A stretch of DNA of 64,000 nucleotides from Protea cynaroides. Lineage: Eukaryota; Streptophyta; Magnoliopsida; Proteales; Proteaceae. Of this stretch, positions 10,081 to 21,139 are shown piece after piece. A model generated the notes under the pieces. That model had not been told where the DNA came from. It did not search any database and was given only the letters and a program-made list of their open reading frames with translations. Each line of letters starts with the position of its first letter. Within the stretch, counting starts at the first letter, position 1. The DNA is taken from the NCBI GenBank assembly GCA_028583415.1, contig CM053276.1, forward strand, positions 59,067,510-59,131,509. The letters are read 5' to 3'. The translations under genes were made by a program, and so were the position numbers.

Positions 10081-11031
10081 TTATAAGACAGCAGTCACCA
10101 GAGGTTTCTTCAGAAAGTGAGCTTCCAAATTTGCAATCACAAGGTCCGCCATGTCTTTATCAGTCTCCCAAGTATTACTCCCCACATGAGGCAACACCAC
10201 CACATTCCCAAGCTCAAGCAGCTCCTTGGGCACCTCAGGCTCCTCCTCGAACACATCCAGCCCAGCCCCTCCCAATCTGCCTTCAACCAACGCAGCCACA
10301 AGCTCTGGTTCATCGATATGCGCTCCTCGCCCAATGTTCACTATCAACCCCTTCGGACCCACTGCGTTTATCACTTCCCTGTTCACAATGTGTCGCGTCT
10401 CACTCGTCAAAGCACACGAGACAACAAGTACATCGCAATTAGCAGCCAAATCCACAACGTTCGAATAGTACTTGTAATTCTGCGCATTTAGTTTCTCCGA
10501 TCTCGAATGATAACTAATTGAACATCCAAAGGCTTCTGCCCTTGTCGCAATCCCAGAACCGATCCTTCCCAGCCCCAATATCCCGATTCTTTTGCCGCTG
10601 AATTTGGTGGTTAGCTTGAAATCCCATTTGGTCGTCCACGATCCACTCCTCACGTAACTATCGCCCTCGCAGATCCTTCTCAATGTCGCTAAGATCAAAG
10701 CGATGGCCGTGTCGGCGACGTCGTCGGTGAGCACATCTGGTGTGTTGGTAACCCTAATCCCCTTCTCTTTGCATTTCACCAAATCGATTTTGTCAAGGCC
10801 GACGCTGAAGCTCGAGACGATTTCCAATTTAGGCAACAAATCGATTGTCTCCGCGTCGGCACCAACAACTGTGTTGCATACGATGGCTTTGATGAACTTA
10901 GAGTTTGCTTTGAAGAACTCCTCCTTGGCGAATTCCCAGGATCTGAAGAGCTTGAATCGCTTGTCGAGTTCTTCTTGCAGATATGGCGAAGGCGAACAAG
11001 GACAGGTCATCATGACACCAATATTTTCCAT
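10081..11031 (-). CDS. HPPR: hydroxyphenylpyruvate / hydroxypyruvate reductase (D-isomer 2-hydroxyacid dehydrogenase family)
   Basis: Predicted cytosolic NAD(P)H-dependent reductase of 316 residues from the chosen Met, close to the usual 313 of plant HPPR/HPR2 enzymes. These reduce 4-hydroxyphenylpyruvate (tyrosine-derived specialised metabolism) and hydroxypyruvate or glyoxylate (photorespiratory bypass). The Rossmann motif GLGRIG is at residues 153-158, followed by the HSRS segment at 175-178, whose Arg favours NADPH. The catalytic triad is visible: Arg235 (NIGRGAHID), Glu264 (FEEEPEVP) and His282 (LPHVGSN). The substrate-loop segment SSFSVGLDKIDL is at 73-84. An upstream in-frame ATG at 11052 would add seven residues; I prefer the MENIGV start because it matches family N-termini. 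The frame is uninterrupted, with no intron in the coding region. No other host gene is near; the flanks are transposon remains. Confidence 0.93.
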   Translation of the reverse strand: MENIGVMMTCPCSPSPYLQEELDKRFKLFRSWEFAKEEFFKANSKFIKAIVCNTVVGADAETIDLLPKLEIVSSFSVGLDKIDLVKCKEKGIRVTNTPDVLTDDVADTAIALILATLRRICEGDSYVRSGSWTTKWDFKLTTKFSGKRIGILGLGRIGSGIATRAEAFGCSISYHSRSEKLNAQNYKYYSNVVDLAANCDVLVVSCALTSETRHIVNREVINAVGPKGLIVNIGRGAHIDEPELVAALVEGRLGGAGLDVFEEEPEVPKELLELGNVVVLPHVGSNTWETDKDMADLVIANLEAHFLKKPLVTAVL

Positions 11032-11118
11032 CCTTCGCTGATATGAAGGCAATCGTTAGCGATGACGTTTTAGGGTTTATTCTTCAGTGTCTGATGAGTC
11101 GTAATTTTTCAGGACTTC

Positions 11119-11125
11119 TTATATA
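11119..11125 (-). promoter_or_regulatory. TATA box of the HPPR gene
   Basis: TATATAA on the minus strand, about 88 bases upstream of the chosen ATG (67 from the alternative one). This predicts a short 5' leader of roughly 40-60 bases. A local promoter argues that the gene is not merely a dead retrocopy. Confidence 0.6.
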
Positions 11126-12300
11126 CATCTATCTCTTCTCACTACTCAGTCTCAGTTTGATTAAGAAAGAACGTGGATTATTGGTGCTCAGGTGTTAGAT
11201 TGGGATCATTGGGGTATTCATGTCAATCCATCTTATGCCCACTTTATCTTAACCATTTCATATGATATAATTATTAAATTTTTGGTTGGGATCTACTAGC
11301 AGTAAGCATGAAAATGTGGCATGGAAGTTCACATGAAATGCGGCATGGTCCATGCCAAGTCAAGCCGGCACACAGATTCCCACGCTATCCTATATGTGGA
11401 ACCCATATGATGTGAGTCATGGAAAGGGATCCGCATCCACTCCTCTGAGAACCACTGGGAGGAGAGGATGTGGAATCCCTTGGAAAAAGTGTAGGTAAGT
11501 CGTATCCAAATCCTTTCCTTGCAGAGGTTCAGCAGGAAAGGCGGCAATTCTATTGGATGGCCTACATCTGGGGCTTGGGTGAATCCGAGTCCTCCATTTT
11601 GACCATCCAATGGGGTGCCGTCTCTCCTCCCTAATTTCTGGAAAGAGAAGATGTGGATCCAGGTAATCACTATCACTAAGAGAGTTTGGTGTAAGTTAGG
11701 AGGTCGAGTCATTAATTTTTCCCTCCCTAGGTGTCATGTCACCTACAATCTCTTATCTCCTCTCCTTATCTCCTAATCTCCTCCCCTTGGGCAATCTCCT
11801 TCCAGACCACTACTGCGATGGGCTCACTTTGGTGCAAAAAAAAAAAAAAAATTGGAGAAAGAACTGGGCAGGTGTTGTAAGGGCGTCAATTATAAACTGA
11901 ACTAGCTAGTAAAAACGGAATCAAAAATAATCAGTTCGGTTTTAGTTGTACTACACATAATTAATCTGTTCAATTGTGGTTTAGAACGGATTAATCGCTA
12001 AAAAATGATTAAATAAAACCAAGAGGAAACCGAGTAAAACCAGTTAACTACCTAACTACATGTGTAATATTTTACTTTTAACTTTTAAATTGGGGAAGAA
12101 TCTTCACCTTCATAGTGGATGGTCAAGCTCCTTTTCCAGTTTCCGCTCTCAACGACTTCATAGAATTTGGTGACCACCCTTATTCATACGATGGTTACTT
12201 TATAATTTACCCAATGTATTCAATGTGGAGCTAAAATATCCCTCTCATATTAAAGTTAAATAAGAAACCGCGTATTTATAGCTGTTGTGTAAGGATTATG
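11126..12300. other. intergenic, nothing recognised
   Basis: No domain-bearing frame. An A-rich homopolymer lies near 11836-11851. A 127-codon minus frame at 11329-11712 shows no recognisable domain and is probably chance. Confidence 0.5.
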
Positions 12301-12384
12301 GTGTGACCACCAAAGTGGCAACCTTGGTTCTATCATAATATGCTCAAATCTAGCATTTATTCATTTACAAACTACAGTAAAGGA

Positions 12385-12805
12385 AGTATAGTGTTCACCT
12401 AAAGGTGGTGTTATCTAAGATTATAAAGAACGGCACTGTCCACCCAAAGGTGGCGTTGTCAAAGATTACAAGGAACTCATGCACATGGTTGAAAGATTGT
12501 GGCTTTAGGGGTCTTCATCCATCCAAAGGTGGTGAGATTTTCGAAAGTCATTATCTCTTCGCAGTTATGGCACAGATATTGAGATGACCAGTGCATGCTT
12601 ATCCTAAAGGATAAATGTGTAGTGCGGTTGACTCTTAAGAAAAGAAATTACTTATTAAGGATGATCTGCTGAGGGTTTTTCATTCACCCAAAGGTGATGA
12701 AATTTTCTGAAGCCATTTGGCGGTTTTGCCTGGATATCTAAGAGGACCAGTGCATGCTTATCCCAAAGGATAAGTATGTAGTGCGATTGACTCTTAGGAA
12801 GGGGA
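12385..12805 (+). repeat. copia-1 leader with imperfect direct repeats
   Basis: CACCCAAAGGTG-type hairpins recur (about 12396, 12437, 12520 and 12690). A longer unit, GACCAGTGCATGCTTATCC followed by TAGTGCG.TTGACTCTTA, occurs twice, starting about 12587 and 12744, some 158 bases apart. Position ahead of gag suggests a structured untranslated leader or packaging region; function is inferred only. Confidence 0.55.
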
Positions 12806-12931
12806 AATAATGACCTCCATTTTGTTGTGGTTTAATGATTTATTCATTTCCTTGATATACATATCAGTGTTGGATATATTAATTGTATACATGTTTTAAA
12901 TGTAAACTCATATAATAAATTTTATCTTAGG

Positions 12932-13679
12932 ATGTCAATACCTACAAAATGTTTTAGCCTCTCTACCTGTGTTGACTAGTTCAAATTACCAAAAATGGTA
13001 TTAGGCAGTAGAAACCCAATTCAGCATATCAGATATGGACTTAGCTCTCAGAGAGGAAAAGCTTGCTCCTATCACTCCTGAGAGCTCTCCCGCTCAGATT
13101 CTAAAAATTGAGATGTGGGAAGCTTCTAATCAGAAATCCCTAATCCTGATGGAAAATTCAATTTATGAATCTCTTCGTGGTAGTATCCAGATGAAAGATA
13201 CTGCCAAAGAATATATGAAAGAGATACAGACGAAATTTAATGTGATAAATAAAAGTCTCAAAATTAGTCTGTTGGCAGACTTAACTGGAGCAAGGTTTGA
13301 TGCAAATGGCAGTATTCGAGAACACATACTCGAATTAGTTGCAAAAAGGGAAAGACTAAAGGGGCTGGGAACCTCTTTGGATGATGACTTTCTGATTTAT
13401 CTTGCCTTGACTTCTCTCCCAAATGAATATAGTCAGGTTCATGTATCTTACAATACTCAGAAAGACAATTGGAGTTTGGACAATTTGATTTCCTTTTGCT
13501 CTCAAGAAGAGGATAAATTGAAAAAGAAGAAACCTGAGAGAGCAAATTTAGTTCAGCACAAACCTTTTACTAAAAAGGGAAAGGGAAATGGAGGTGTAGG
13601 ATCTCAGAATAAGAAAAAGTTATTCACGAAGGGAAATGAAAAATCCTATGATAAAACATATACCTCAAAAAGGAAATGA
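12932..13679 (+). pseudogene. copia-1 gag (UBN2-like), broken
   Basis: Codes for the nucleocapsid-type Gag of a Ty1/copia element. The N-terminal part can be followed from the ATG at 12932 through SSNYQKWY, then an in-frame TAG before AVETQFSISD, after which a long frame runs from 13035. Family features include WEASNQKSL, SLRGSI and SLPNEYSQVHVSYN, and a Lys-rich tail. No CCHC zinc knuckle remains before the stop at 13677. A one-base insertion near 12950 also breaks the start. Confidence 0.75.
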
Positions 13680-13739
13680 TGACAAGAAAGACTTGAATGG
13701 CGTGGAGTTGCCAAAAGAAGGAATAGGACTCTAAAAGAT

Positions 13740-13990
13740 ATGATGAGAAGTATGATAAGTAGCACCAATTCTCCTTTACATAACACCAATCTTCTAGATT
13801 TTCTGTGGGGGGAAGCTCTGAAAATTCTCCCTTACATACTCAATAGGGTGCCAAGTAAATCTGTTCCCAAAACACCTTTTGAGCTATGGACTGGTAGAAA
13901 ATCGAGTTTGAATCATCTACATGTTTGGGGATGCAGAGCAGAAGCCAGATTATATAATCATCATGAAAAAAGTTATGCATCCCTTGGTCC
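13740..13990 (+). pseudogene. copia-1 integrase C-terminal remnant
   Basis: Reads LWGEALKILPYILNRVPSKS then KTPFELWTGRKSSLNHLHVWGC, the conserved end of Ty1/copia integrases. The zinc-binding part, the catalytic core and the whole protease are missing upstream, so a large internal deletion fused this piece to the gag end. Confidence 0.8.
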
Positions 13991-14059
13991 CACCAATGGC
14001 TGAGCAATTTACGGGGACTGAGATAACTGATCCACCTACGGCACCAGTATTGATTGCAG

Positions 14060-15355
14060 AACCTGAAGAGATGGTCAGGAGATCTACTAGACAATGCAAG
14101 AGTGCTATTTCTTCTGACTACATTCTATACTTGACTGAAGGAGAATTTGACATTGGTCAAGCAATAGATCCCTCTAGTTTTGAGGATACCATGAATAGCT
14201 CTAATGCACCAAAATGGTTGGAAGCTATGAAAGATGAATTGTCATCCATGGCTAACAACGGTGTTTGGACGCTTGTAGATTTACCTAATTCTTGTAGACC
14301 CATAGGCTCCAAATGGATTTTCAAGACTAAGTGTGACTCTAGGGGAAAAATTGAGTGCTACAAGGCCAGGCTAGTAGCTAAGGGATTCACAAAGAGGGAG
14401 GGAGTTGACTTCAAGGAGACATTTTCTCCAATCTCCTCAAAGGATTCCTTCAGATTTATTATGGCACTTGTGGCTTATTATGATCTAGAATTACATCAAA
14501 TGGATATCAAACCAGCCTTTTTGAATGGAGACTTGATTGAGGAAGTTTACATGCTCCAACCAAAAGGTTTTGAGGTATAAGGCAAGGAAGGAAGGGTTTG
14601 TAGGCTCAACAAATCCATTTATGATCAAGCTTCTAGACAATGGTATCTAAAGTTCCACCAGATTATATCCTCTTTTGGTTTTTGTTGAAAGTGTTATTGA
14701 TCAATGCATTTATCACAAAATCAGTGGGAGCAAGTTCATTTTTCTGGTGTTGTATGTAGATGACATTTTGCTTACCAGTAGTGATTTGGGTTTGCTTGCA
14801 AAGACCAAGTGTTTTCTATCAGAGAACTTTGAAATGAAAGATATGGGTGAGGGTTCTTTTGTCCTGGGTATTGAAATCAGTCATGATAGAAGTCGTAGAC
14901 TATTGGGATTATCTCAAAGGGCATATATTGATTGTATACTCAAGAGATTCAATATGTCAAACTGTTCAGCTGGTGAGGCACCCATCAGCAAAGGAGGCAA
15001 GTTAAACAAGACCCAGTGCCCTAGGAATGAGATTGAAAGAAGGTCTATAACTGATAAGCCTTATGCATCTGCTGTAGGGAGCCTTATGTATGCACAGGTT
15101 TGCACTCACCCTGATATCGCTTTTGCAGTGAGTGTTTTGGGACGTTTTCAATCAAATACAGGTTTGGCTCACTGGACAGCTGTGAAGAAAGTCTTGCGAT
15201 ATTTACAGAGGACAAAAGATTATATGATTACCTATGGCAGTAATGTTACCCTTGAGATTGTGGGTTATTTTGATGCAGATTACAGCGGATGCCCTAATGA
15301 TAGGAAATCTACATCAGGATACATCTTCATGATGGTTGGAGGAGCTATTTCCTAA
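14060..15355 (+). pseudogene. copia-1 reverse transcriptase and first part of RNase H
   Basis: Ty1/copia RT signatures appear in order: WLEAMKDELSSM, SKWIFKTK, ARLVAKGFTKREGVDFKETFSP, LELHQMDIKPAFLNGDL, then YVDDILLTSS at the catalytic site. These are followed by ALMYAQVCTHPDIAF-type and STSGYIFM segments. A TAA at 14578-14580, a small deletion before SRQWYLKFHQ and a frameshift near 14680 separate the two halves. A further stop follows GGAIS at 15353-15355. Confidence 0.85.
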
Positions 15356-15453
15356 AAGAGTGTGAAGCAAATAATTTTAGCATCTTCTCCTATGGAGGCA
15401 GAGGTCGTGGCATTGTTTGAAGCCACGAAGCAGGCAATCTGGCTGAGGAATTT
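15356..15453 (+). pseudogene. copia-1 RNase H, piece left of solo LTR
   Basis: Reads SPMEAEVVALFEATKQAIWLRNF in frame, then is cut by the gypsy LTR; the frame resumes at 17753. SxxEAEYxA is the RNase H motif of copia elements. Confidence 0.8.
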
Positions 15454-17752
15454 TGTCACACCCCAATTCCACACTGTTTAGAATGGTGTAATGAACCGCT
15501 AAATAACCAACGGTTCAACCAGGATCTCTAATAGACCATCCCCGCGTTATCCAAACTTTACACACACCCACAATCATAATCAGAGTAAATACACAATAGC
15601 GAAAATCTTGTAAATAAATGAACTGAGAACTAAGATGATACCATTAATTAAATAGTAAATTATTCTGTGTTTAACTGAGACATAAATATTTAAGCACCAA
15701 ATACATACCTTATAAATCCAATAAAGAAACTTATAAAAATATCTAGTCAAATACACACGAGTTGCACTCGCAAGAGGAGTCGTGTGTATCATCTTCAGCT
15801 CCAGCGTTCATGGCTACTATATTCCCGTATGTAGACGCGTTCATATAATCTTCGACTGTATAACCTGCATCATCAACTAAAAATATTCGACGTCGAGGGG
15901 TGAGCACACAACACGGCTCAATGAGTAGCCAAAACAATGCAACAATACATATGCATGCAAAAATCAATTTATATCTTTGGTCCGGTTTATAGTTTGCAAT
16001 GTGCAATAGAAAGGTTGGGTGGTCAAAGGTTAACGTTTATTGACACCGCCTCTATACACAGGGTGTGGAAGCCCGCCCGAACGTTAACGTTTATCGTCGT
16101 CCCTATCCACCCTACCATAACATTATACAACAAAGGTTAACGTTTATTGCTATATAATGCTATACCAACACGTAAGCCCCTGTTAGCGAGGGCTTGTAAA
16201 CTGGGCTCGCTACTAACCAATCCTAATGCCAAACAGTGTATCGAAGGCCTCACCCCAGCATCCCTCAAAATGCCCATAGAGATAGAGCTAAGGCTCCCCA
16301 GTAGAGTCAGAGACTACAAGGACCGAGACCACCTCCCCTGATACTCTACGACATAATAGTTCTGCTAAGGTAATGGCGATACGATGATGTCAATGCACAA
16401 GACTTGAGTTAGAGATAGAGCTAAAGTGCTGAGACCCGCCAAAGGTTAACGTTTATTGACGTTCTCATCACACCTCCCCTGATACTCGCTCGCATCAAGT
16501 ACATCAACCACACACATACAAGCACATGCCTATTCCTATCATCATCATCATCATCATGTTATAAACCATAAAGTAAATATGCATGAACAAGTAATAGAAA
16601 TATTGGATGGCATGCTGTATGCACATTACAAACATATTCGCATAGAATCAAACATGGCATATGACTCAAGAATAGAAAATAGTTTATTATTAATCAATTT
16701 AGTTTGGAGTTAAGGTTCCTCACCTTAGCTTGCTAAAAGATACTTTTCCAAGCTTTAGAATCACCGTTATAACGTTATTATATTGCTAGCAAACTAACAA
16801 AGTCGATAGAATTTAATTAGAATTAATTCGGAATTTAAAACCATTCTGTCAACTGAGGGTCGATGCTAGGGTCAATGGGTCTATCGACCCTCCCTCCATT
16901 CTGAACTTCTCGAATGCTGAGGGTCGATGGTCAGAAACACCTATGGTCAGATGGTCTATCGACCCTCGGTGCGACCCTCGATGCACTCTGGTCCAATTTC
17001 CACTTTTAAATCCACTCTTCGTGTTTGGGGTCCTATGGCTTGCTTCCTACATTCATTCAACAGTCATTCCATGGTCTAGAACCATGTATAATCCATCTAA
17101 ACAGTTTTCGTGCATCCTCCTATGGTTTTCCATGAAAACCTAACCATGAATGGATGGTTTGGGTTTCTCCGAAATCCTACACTCAACCATATCTAACCTA
17201 AGATCTATAGAAACTCATGGAATTAGTATCCATACCTGAGAAGATTATTTTTCTCTGGAATTTCTTCTCCTTTTTGCTAAGTCTTCCTCCTCGTCTCCTT
17301 TCTTCCTCTTTTCCTTCCTCTCTCTTTCTCTCAATTCAATTAGGGTTGTGAAAGGAGTAAAAGTGGCTTAGGGATATCCTTTAAATAGAGTAGGAATGTC
17401 CTATAATAGTCCCATTGAGATTTGGAAAAAATCCCAATCGAAAATTAGGAAATTTCCAAATTTCTATATTCGTCAGAAACCGAGGGTCGATGGGAGGGTC
17501 GATGATCCCGTCGACCCTAGGGTCTTAAGCTGTCCGACCCTCCCTTCAAATCTGAGGGTCTGACATTCTGTTTTGGGGGGTCCGACCCTACTTGGCTGGG
17601 TATGCGACCCTCCCCTAAAATTAAGTGTTTTTGGGTTGATTTTATACCTGGGATCTCGATCTCCATCACGCCCTTGGTCCACTTGACTTGACCATGATGG
17701 GTAAACCTGGTTCAAGGTGGTAAGACCGGGTTAGTTTGACACGGGTCTTACA
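15454..17752 (-). mobile_element. solo Tekay-type gypsy LTR (LTR B), TSD AATTT
   Basis: Plus-strand ends TGTCACACCCCAATTCC and ..ACGGGTCTTACA; AATTT lies directly on both sides (15449-15453 and 17753-17757). About 2.30 kb. It belongs to the GGGTCGA-cluster subfamily: clusters at about 16855-16985 and 17480-17620. TATA-like CTATTTAAAGG (minus) is near 17380-17390. It interrupts the RNase H frame of copia-1, so it inserted after that element and then lost its body by LTR-LTR recombination. Confidence 0.9.
15743..15871 (-). CDS. 43-codon LTR micro-ORF exon, CxCxxC
   Basis: Reads DAGYTVEDYM near the start and HDSSCECNSCVFD at the end. The length of 43 codons including stop equals the copies in LTR0, T1, T2 and T3. 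The upstream side of the frame differs among copies. Function unknown. Confidence 0.35.
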   Translation of the reverse strand, partial: DAGYTVEDYMNASTYGNIVAMNAGAEDDTHDSSCECNSCVFD

Positions 17753-18049
17753 AATTTCATTTCTGGTCTGAAGACTGTGGAAAACATCTCCAGACCATTA
17801 TTAGTGTATTGTGATAATCAGTCAGCTATATCTTTCTCTAAAAATAATCAGAGGACTAGTGCTTTAAAGCACATTGATATCAAGTATCTGTTAGTAAAGG
17901 AAAAAATTGATGATAATCACATCATTGTAGAAAATATCTTGACGGTAGATATGATTGCTGATCCATTGACAAAAGCTCTACCAGTGGAAATCTTCAAGGA
18001 TCATGTTTCGAGCATGGGCATAGTCGAATCTTTTGATCAAATTTTGTAA
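17753..18049 (+). pseudogene. copia-1 RNase H, C-terminal piece
   Basis: Continues from the split with ISGLKTVENISRP, then VYCDNQSAISFSKN, RTSALKHIDIKY and DMIADPLTKALP, the usual end of copia RNase H. Terminates at TAA 18047-18049. The 5 bases at its start are the duplicated target AATTT. Confidence 0.85.
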
Positions 18050-18190
18050 AAACCATACATTTACATTGATACTTGATTGTATTGTTTTGTTTATGGTTTT
18101 TATGGACATAGTGATTAATACCATTGTTTCTCTTCATGATTTAGCATTTGCACTCTTGCTAGTCTGAATGAAAGCTTTATTTAACTTATC

Positions 18191-18612
18191 AGAACACGAA
18201 AGGTAATATTGAGCCCGAATGCAAAAGGTAGTATTAAGCCAGAACTTAGAAGGCAATATTAAGCCAGAACACAAAAGGCAGTATTAAGCCAGAACGTAAA
18301 AGGCAATATTAAGCCAGAACACAAAAGGCAGTATTAAGCCAAGACACAAAAGGTAGTATTAAGCCAAAACTTAGAAGGCAGTATTAAACCAGAACACAAA
18401 AGACAGTATTAAGCCAGGACCCAAAAGGCAGTATTAAGCCAAGTCTCAAAAGACAGTATTAAGTCAGAACACAAAAGACAGTATTAAGCCAGGATACAAA
18501 AGGCAGTATTATGCCAGGACCCAAAAGGCAGTATTATGCCAAGTCTCAGAAGGCGGTATTAAGCCAAAAACATAAAGGCGGTATTAAGCCAAGTTTTCAA
18601 AGGCGGTAAGCC
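18191..18612 (+). repeat. 25-bp minisatellite, about 17 units, in copia-1 3' region
   Basis: Unit consensus AGAACACAAAAGGCAGTATTAAGCC with scattered substitutions. The array lies between the pol stop and the polypurine tract. The second copia remnant has two degenerate units in the same relative place (about 20383-20417), so the repeat belongs to the element family rather than to this locus. The unit length is not a multiple of three. Confidence 0.9.
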
Positions 18613-18807
18613 AAGGTCAAATATAAACAAGGAGACTTATGTTCGTAATAACAGAAAATTGTATACCGTATAATTGAGGTGTATCTTCTAATATTGTTCA
18701 ACATTAGTCTACTTGTTGGAAGGAAGGAGGTTTGGGATAATTCGATTTTTAATTAATGATTTCCATGGCCATACTAGTTTTAACAGTCTTATGGAATAAT
18801 ATAGCCC

Positions 18808-18818
18808 AAGTGGGAGAA
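18808..18818 (+). promoter_or_regulatory. copia-1 polypurine tract
   Basis: AAGTGGGAGAA immediately before the 3' LTR start TGTAAAATC; the usual plus-strand primer of Ty1/copia elements. Confidence 0.75.
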
Positions 18819-19223
18819 TGTAAAATCTTTCAGATTTTATTATTATGGGTAACATTATCTTACTTGCCTATTATGACTGGTGGGAATCCAATCAAGGTTT
18901 AATTGATTATCCCTTTGCAATTATAAATCAAATCTATTCCATTATGGGATTGGAATAGATTTGAAATCCAAATCATTATAAATATGAAGCAGGGTCCCTA
19001 TAGTCTCTCTCTGCGTGAAAACAAAAGGACCCATACCTAAGGGAGAAGAGACTGTAAAAGATCTCTGTTGAAAATCAGGCAAAAGACAAGGGAGGAAATC
19101 AATCTTCTATTAAGAGGTATGTCCCATCTATTTTATTGATTATGTTATTACTCAAATGTATTTTATTTTTCATATGGGATTCATTGAAATAAATTTTATT
19201 AGGATGAATGAAAATCCTACATA
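18819..19223 (+). repeat. copia-1 3' LTR
   Basis: Starts TGTAAAATCTTTCAG right after the polypurine tract and ends near AATCCTACA. A TATA box (ATTATAAATATG) lies near 18974-18985. The end at 19223 is judged only from a CA terminus, because no 5' LTR exists for comparison. Confidence 0.6.
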
Positions 19224-20330
19224 AACTCCTTTGTTACATAGATAACTACCAAAAAAAGAGAGGTATACAACTCATATGAGTTGTCAACCAACTTTTTGGT
19301 TAGCGGAAATTATTCTCTATAATTTTTAAATATTTTTATTTAAAAAAAATACTGGATTATAAAATAATAAGTTTATGCTTACCAAATTATCCACCCATTC
19401 ATTTGTTTAACAAAATTATCGAAAATAAATAAATGAATCTATATAATGACGAATCTTGTAGTCTAAATTTACTCATTATAAAATCATTCCAATCTTAGGT
19501 TTGAGATCACTCATTGAAGTCTACTCTTGGTAGGCGACATGAATTACTGGTTATAAGGTTCAATATTGGACAAACCAGTTTAGATGCAAATGATTCTCTG
19601 AGGTCTCCTTCAAAGAATTGATTGGTCCTGTTCCAGCTTTTCTATTTAGATTTATCGGAGAATTTTGTTGGTTATTTTTCTATTTTATAGCATATATAGA
19701 GTTTAAGTGCTATTTAGTTCTTTGTTTTACTGTTTAATTTGTGACGTTCGAAAAATGACATTTTTAGAAGGTCTGTTATTTTTCAAATGTCATTTTTCAA
19801 ACCTCACAAATTAAGTTAAACCATGTGTCCATATGATATGTCCATTCCGATGTTAGATGAAGAGAAAATGATTTAGATTAGACACTTGTCAATATTTTAG
19901 TTCCAATTTACTTAAATATCTCCCTTGTGTTGGCATCTGTTGCCACAAGAATCTTAGCAGATCTTTCAATGTATGACCTAGATTGCATATGACAAGGTGT
20001 CAAACATAAGAGAGAACGAACGCAAGATTCAGGGTGATCACTATGATGTTTCAATCTTATTCAAGCAATAACAATCAAAGTAGAGGAAAAATCATAGAAA
20101 GACAGTAAGAGTAGTGAAAAATGTTATATCTCTGGTCCCCTTACCTTATGGTGTGTGGACCATTTTATAGATAATGGAAGGTGGTCTTTGTCCCTTCCTC
20201 TTCGGCCTTTCTCCTAGTGGTTTCTATTGGTTATGCCTTTTGAGGTGTGGTTGTCTATCAACAGTCAGGTATTGGTGTGAGTGGCGAGGTCAGTTACATC
20301 CATCCTCAAGTAGTGATGACTGCATATATG
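19224..20330. other. AT-rich spacer, no gene seen
   Basis: No recognisable coding frame. Contains the inverted repeat at 19735-19813 and long AT-rich stretches. Confidence 0.5.
19735..19813. repeat. 29-bp inverted repeat with 21-base loop
   Basis: Arms 19735-19763 and 19785-19813 are complementary at 27 of 29 positions (TAATTTGTGA.GTT.GAAAAATGACATTT). This could be a small foldback element, a MITE-derived hairpin or a small-RNA precursor. Nothing adjacent decides between these. Confidence 0.7.
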
Positions 20331-21133
20331 CCTTTGGTTGTTGGTATTTTTACTTTTATGACATGTTAAAGTTAGAAAGTGACATTAAGCCAAGGTTCGA
20401 AGGCGATAAGCCAAAGTGATGTATTAACCCAATAAGCGGTTTGCCAAGGTGTAAGGTAATATCAAAGTTGTATGTCTATGAGGTTTTCAAGGGAATGAAA
20501 TCATAGGTAATTCGATCAATGTTTTTGGACTCATATTTATCTCAAAGTAGTTCATACTATTAAGTAGACATTTGTTTCTAATTGATAGAAAATAATTGTA
20601 CGTGATATATTGAGGTGTATTTTCTACTGTTGTTCGACACTTGTAAGCTTGATGGCTGGATCAAATTTTAGTGACGATTTGTTATGTAAGGGAATTCTAT
20701 GACCACACTGATCAATAGTGGTTTTGTAATTAATCTAACTCAAGTGGGAGATTGTAAGATATTATCTTAGTAGGTTTGATTAATTACTGGATCCATTGGG
20801 TAGTGGGTTTGATCGATTTTTATTGGTTCATCACAAGTTGCAGATAAACCAACTTGGTCCATTGTAGGGATGGTTCACGGTTTAGGATAGTATTATAAAT
20901 ACTAGGTTCAGAGTTCCTATAGACAAGTTGTTTAATTCCTCTCTCTACTCACATACGTAGAGAAAACGAAAGGGGATCTCAGGTCGACTGTGGAAGACAT
21001 GAATCAAAGCTCGAATAAGAATAGACAGAAATCAATCTTCAATGCATAAGTATGTCTTAATTAACCATATCTTTATATTTCCATTGTAATCTAGGGTTCT
21101 CGTAAGGATTGTCATGGATTTGGTTAAAACCCT
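20331..21133 (+). mobile_element. second copia remnant (copia-2): 3' region and LTR
   Basis: Related to copia-1: AAGCCAAGGTTCGAAGGCGATAAGCC resembles its minisatellite, and CAAGTGGGAGATTG repeats the polypurine-LTR junction. The LTR starts at 20753 (TGTAAGATATTATC) and has a TATA box (AGTATTATAAATAC) near 20889-20902. The right end near 21133 is approximate. No pol is left. Confidence 0.6.
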
Positions 21134-21139
21134 AGTCTA

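Larger units (their letters stand above)
12300..19223 (+). mobile_element. decayed Ty1/copia retrotransposon (copia-1), plus strand
   Basis: Order: leader with repeats, gag, a remnant of integrase, reverse transcriptase, RNase H, a 25-bp minisatellite, polypurine tract, 3' LTR. No 5' LTR was found before the leader. Protease and most of the integrase are deleted between gag and the integrase C-terminal piece. RNase H is split by a gypsy solo LTR (15454-17752). Stops and frameshifts are present throughout, so the element is dead. Confidence 0.8.

Noticed and set aside
11329..11712. 127-codon minus frame
   Set aside because: No domain or codon-use signal that I can see, and no neighbouring element features.
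18191..18612. CRISPR-like repeat array
   Set aside because: Units are contiguous 25-mers with graded similarity and no unique spacers; it lies in a plant copia element.
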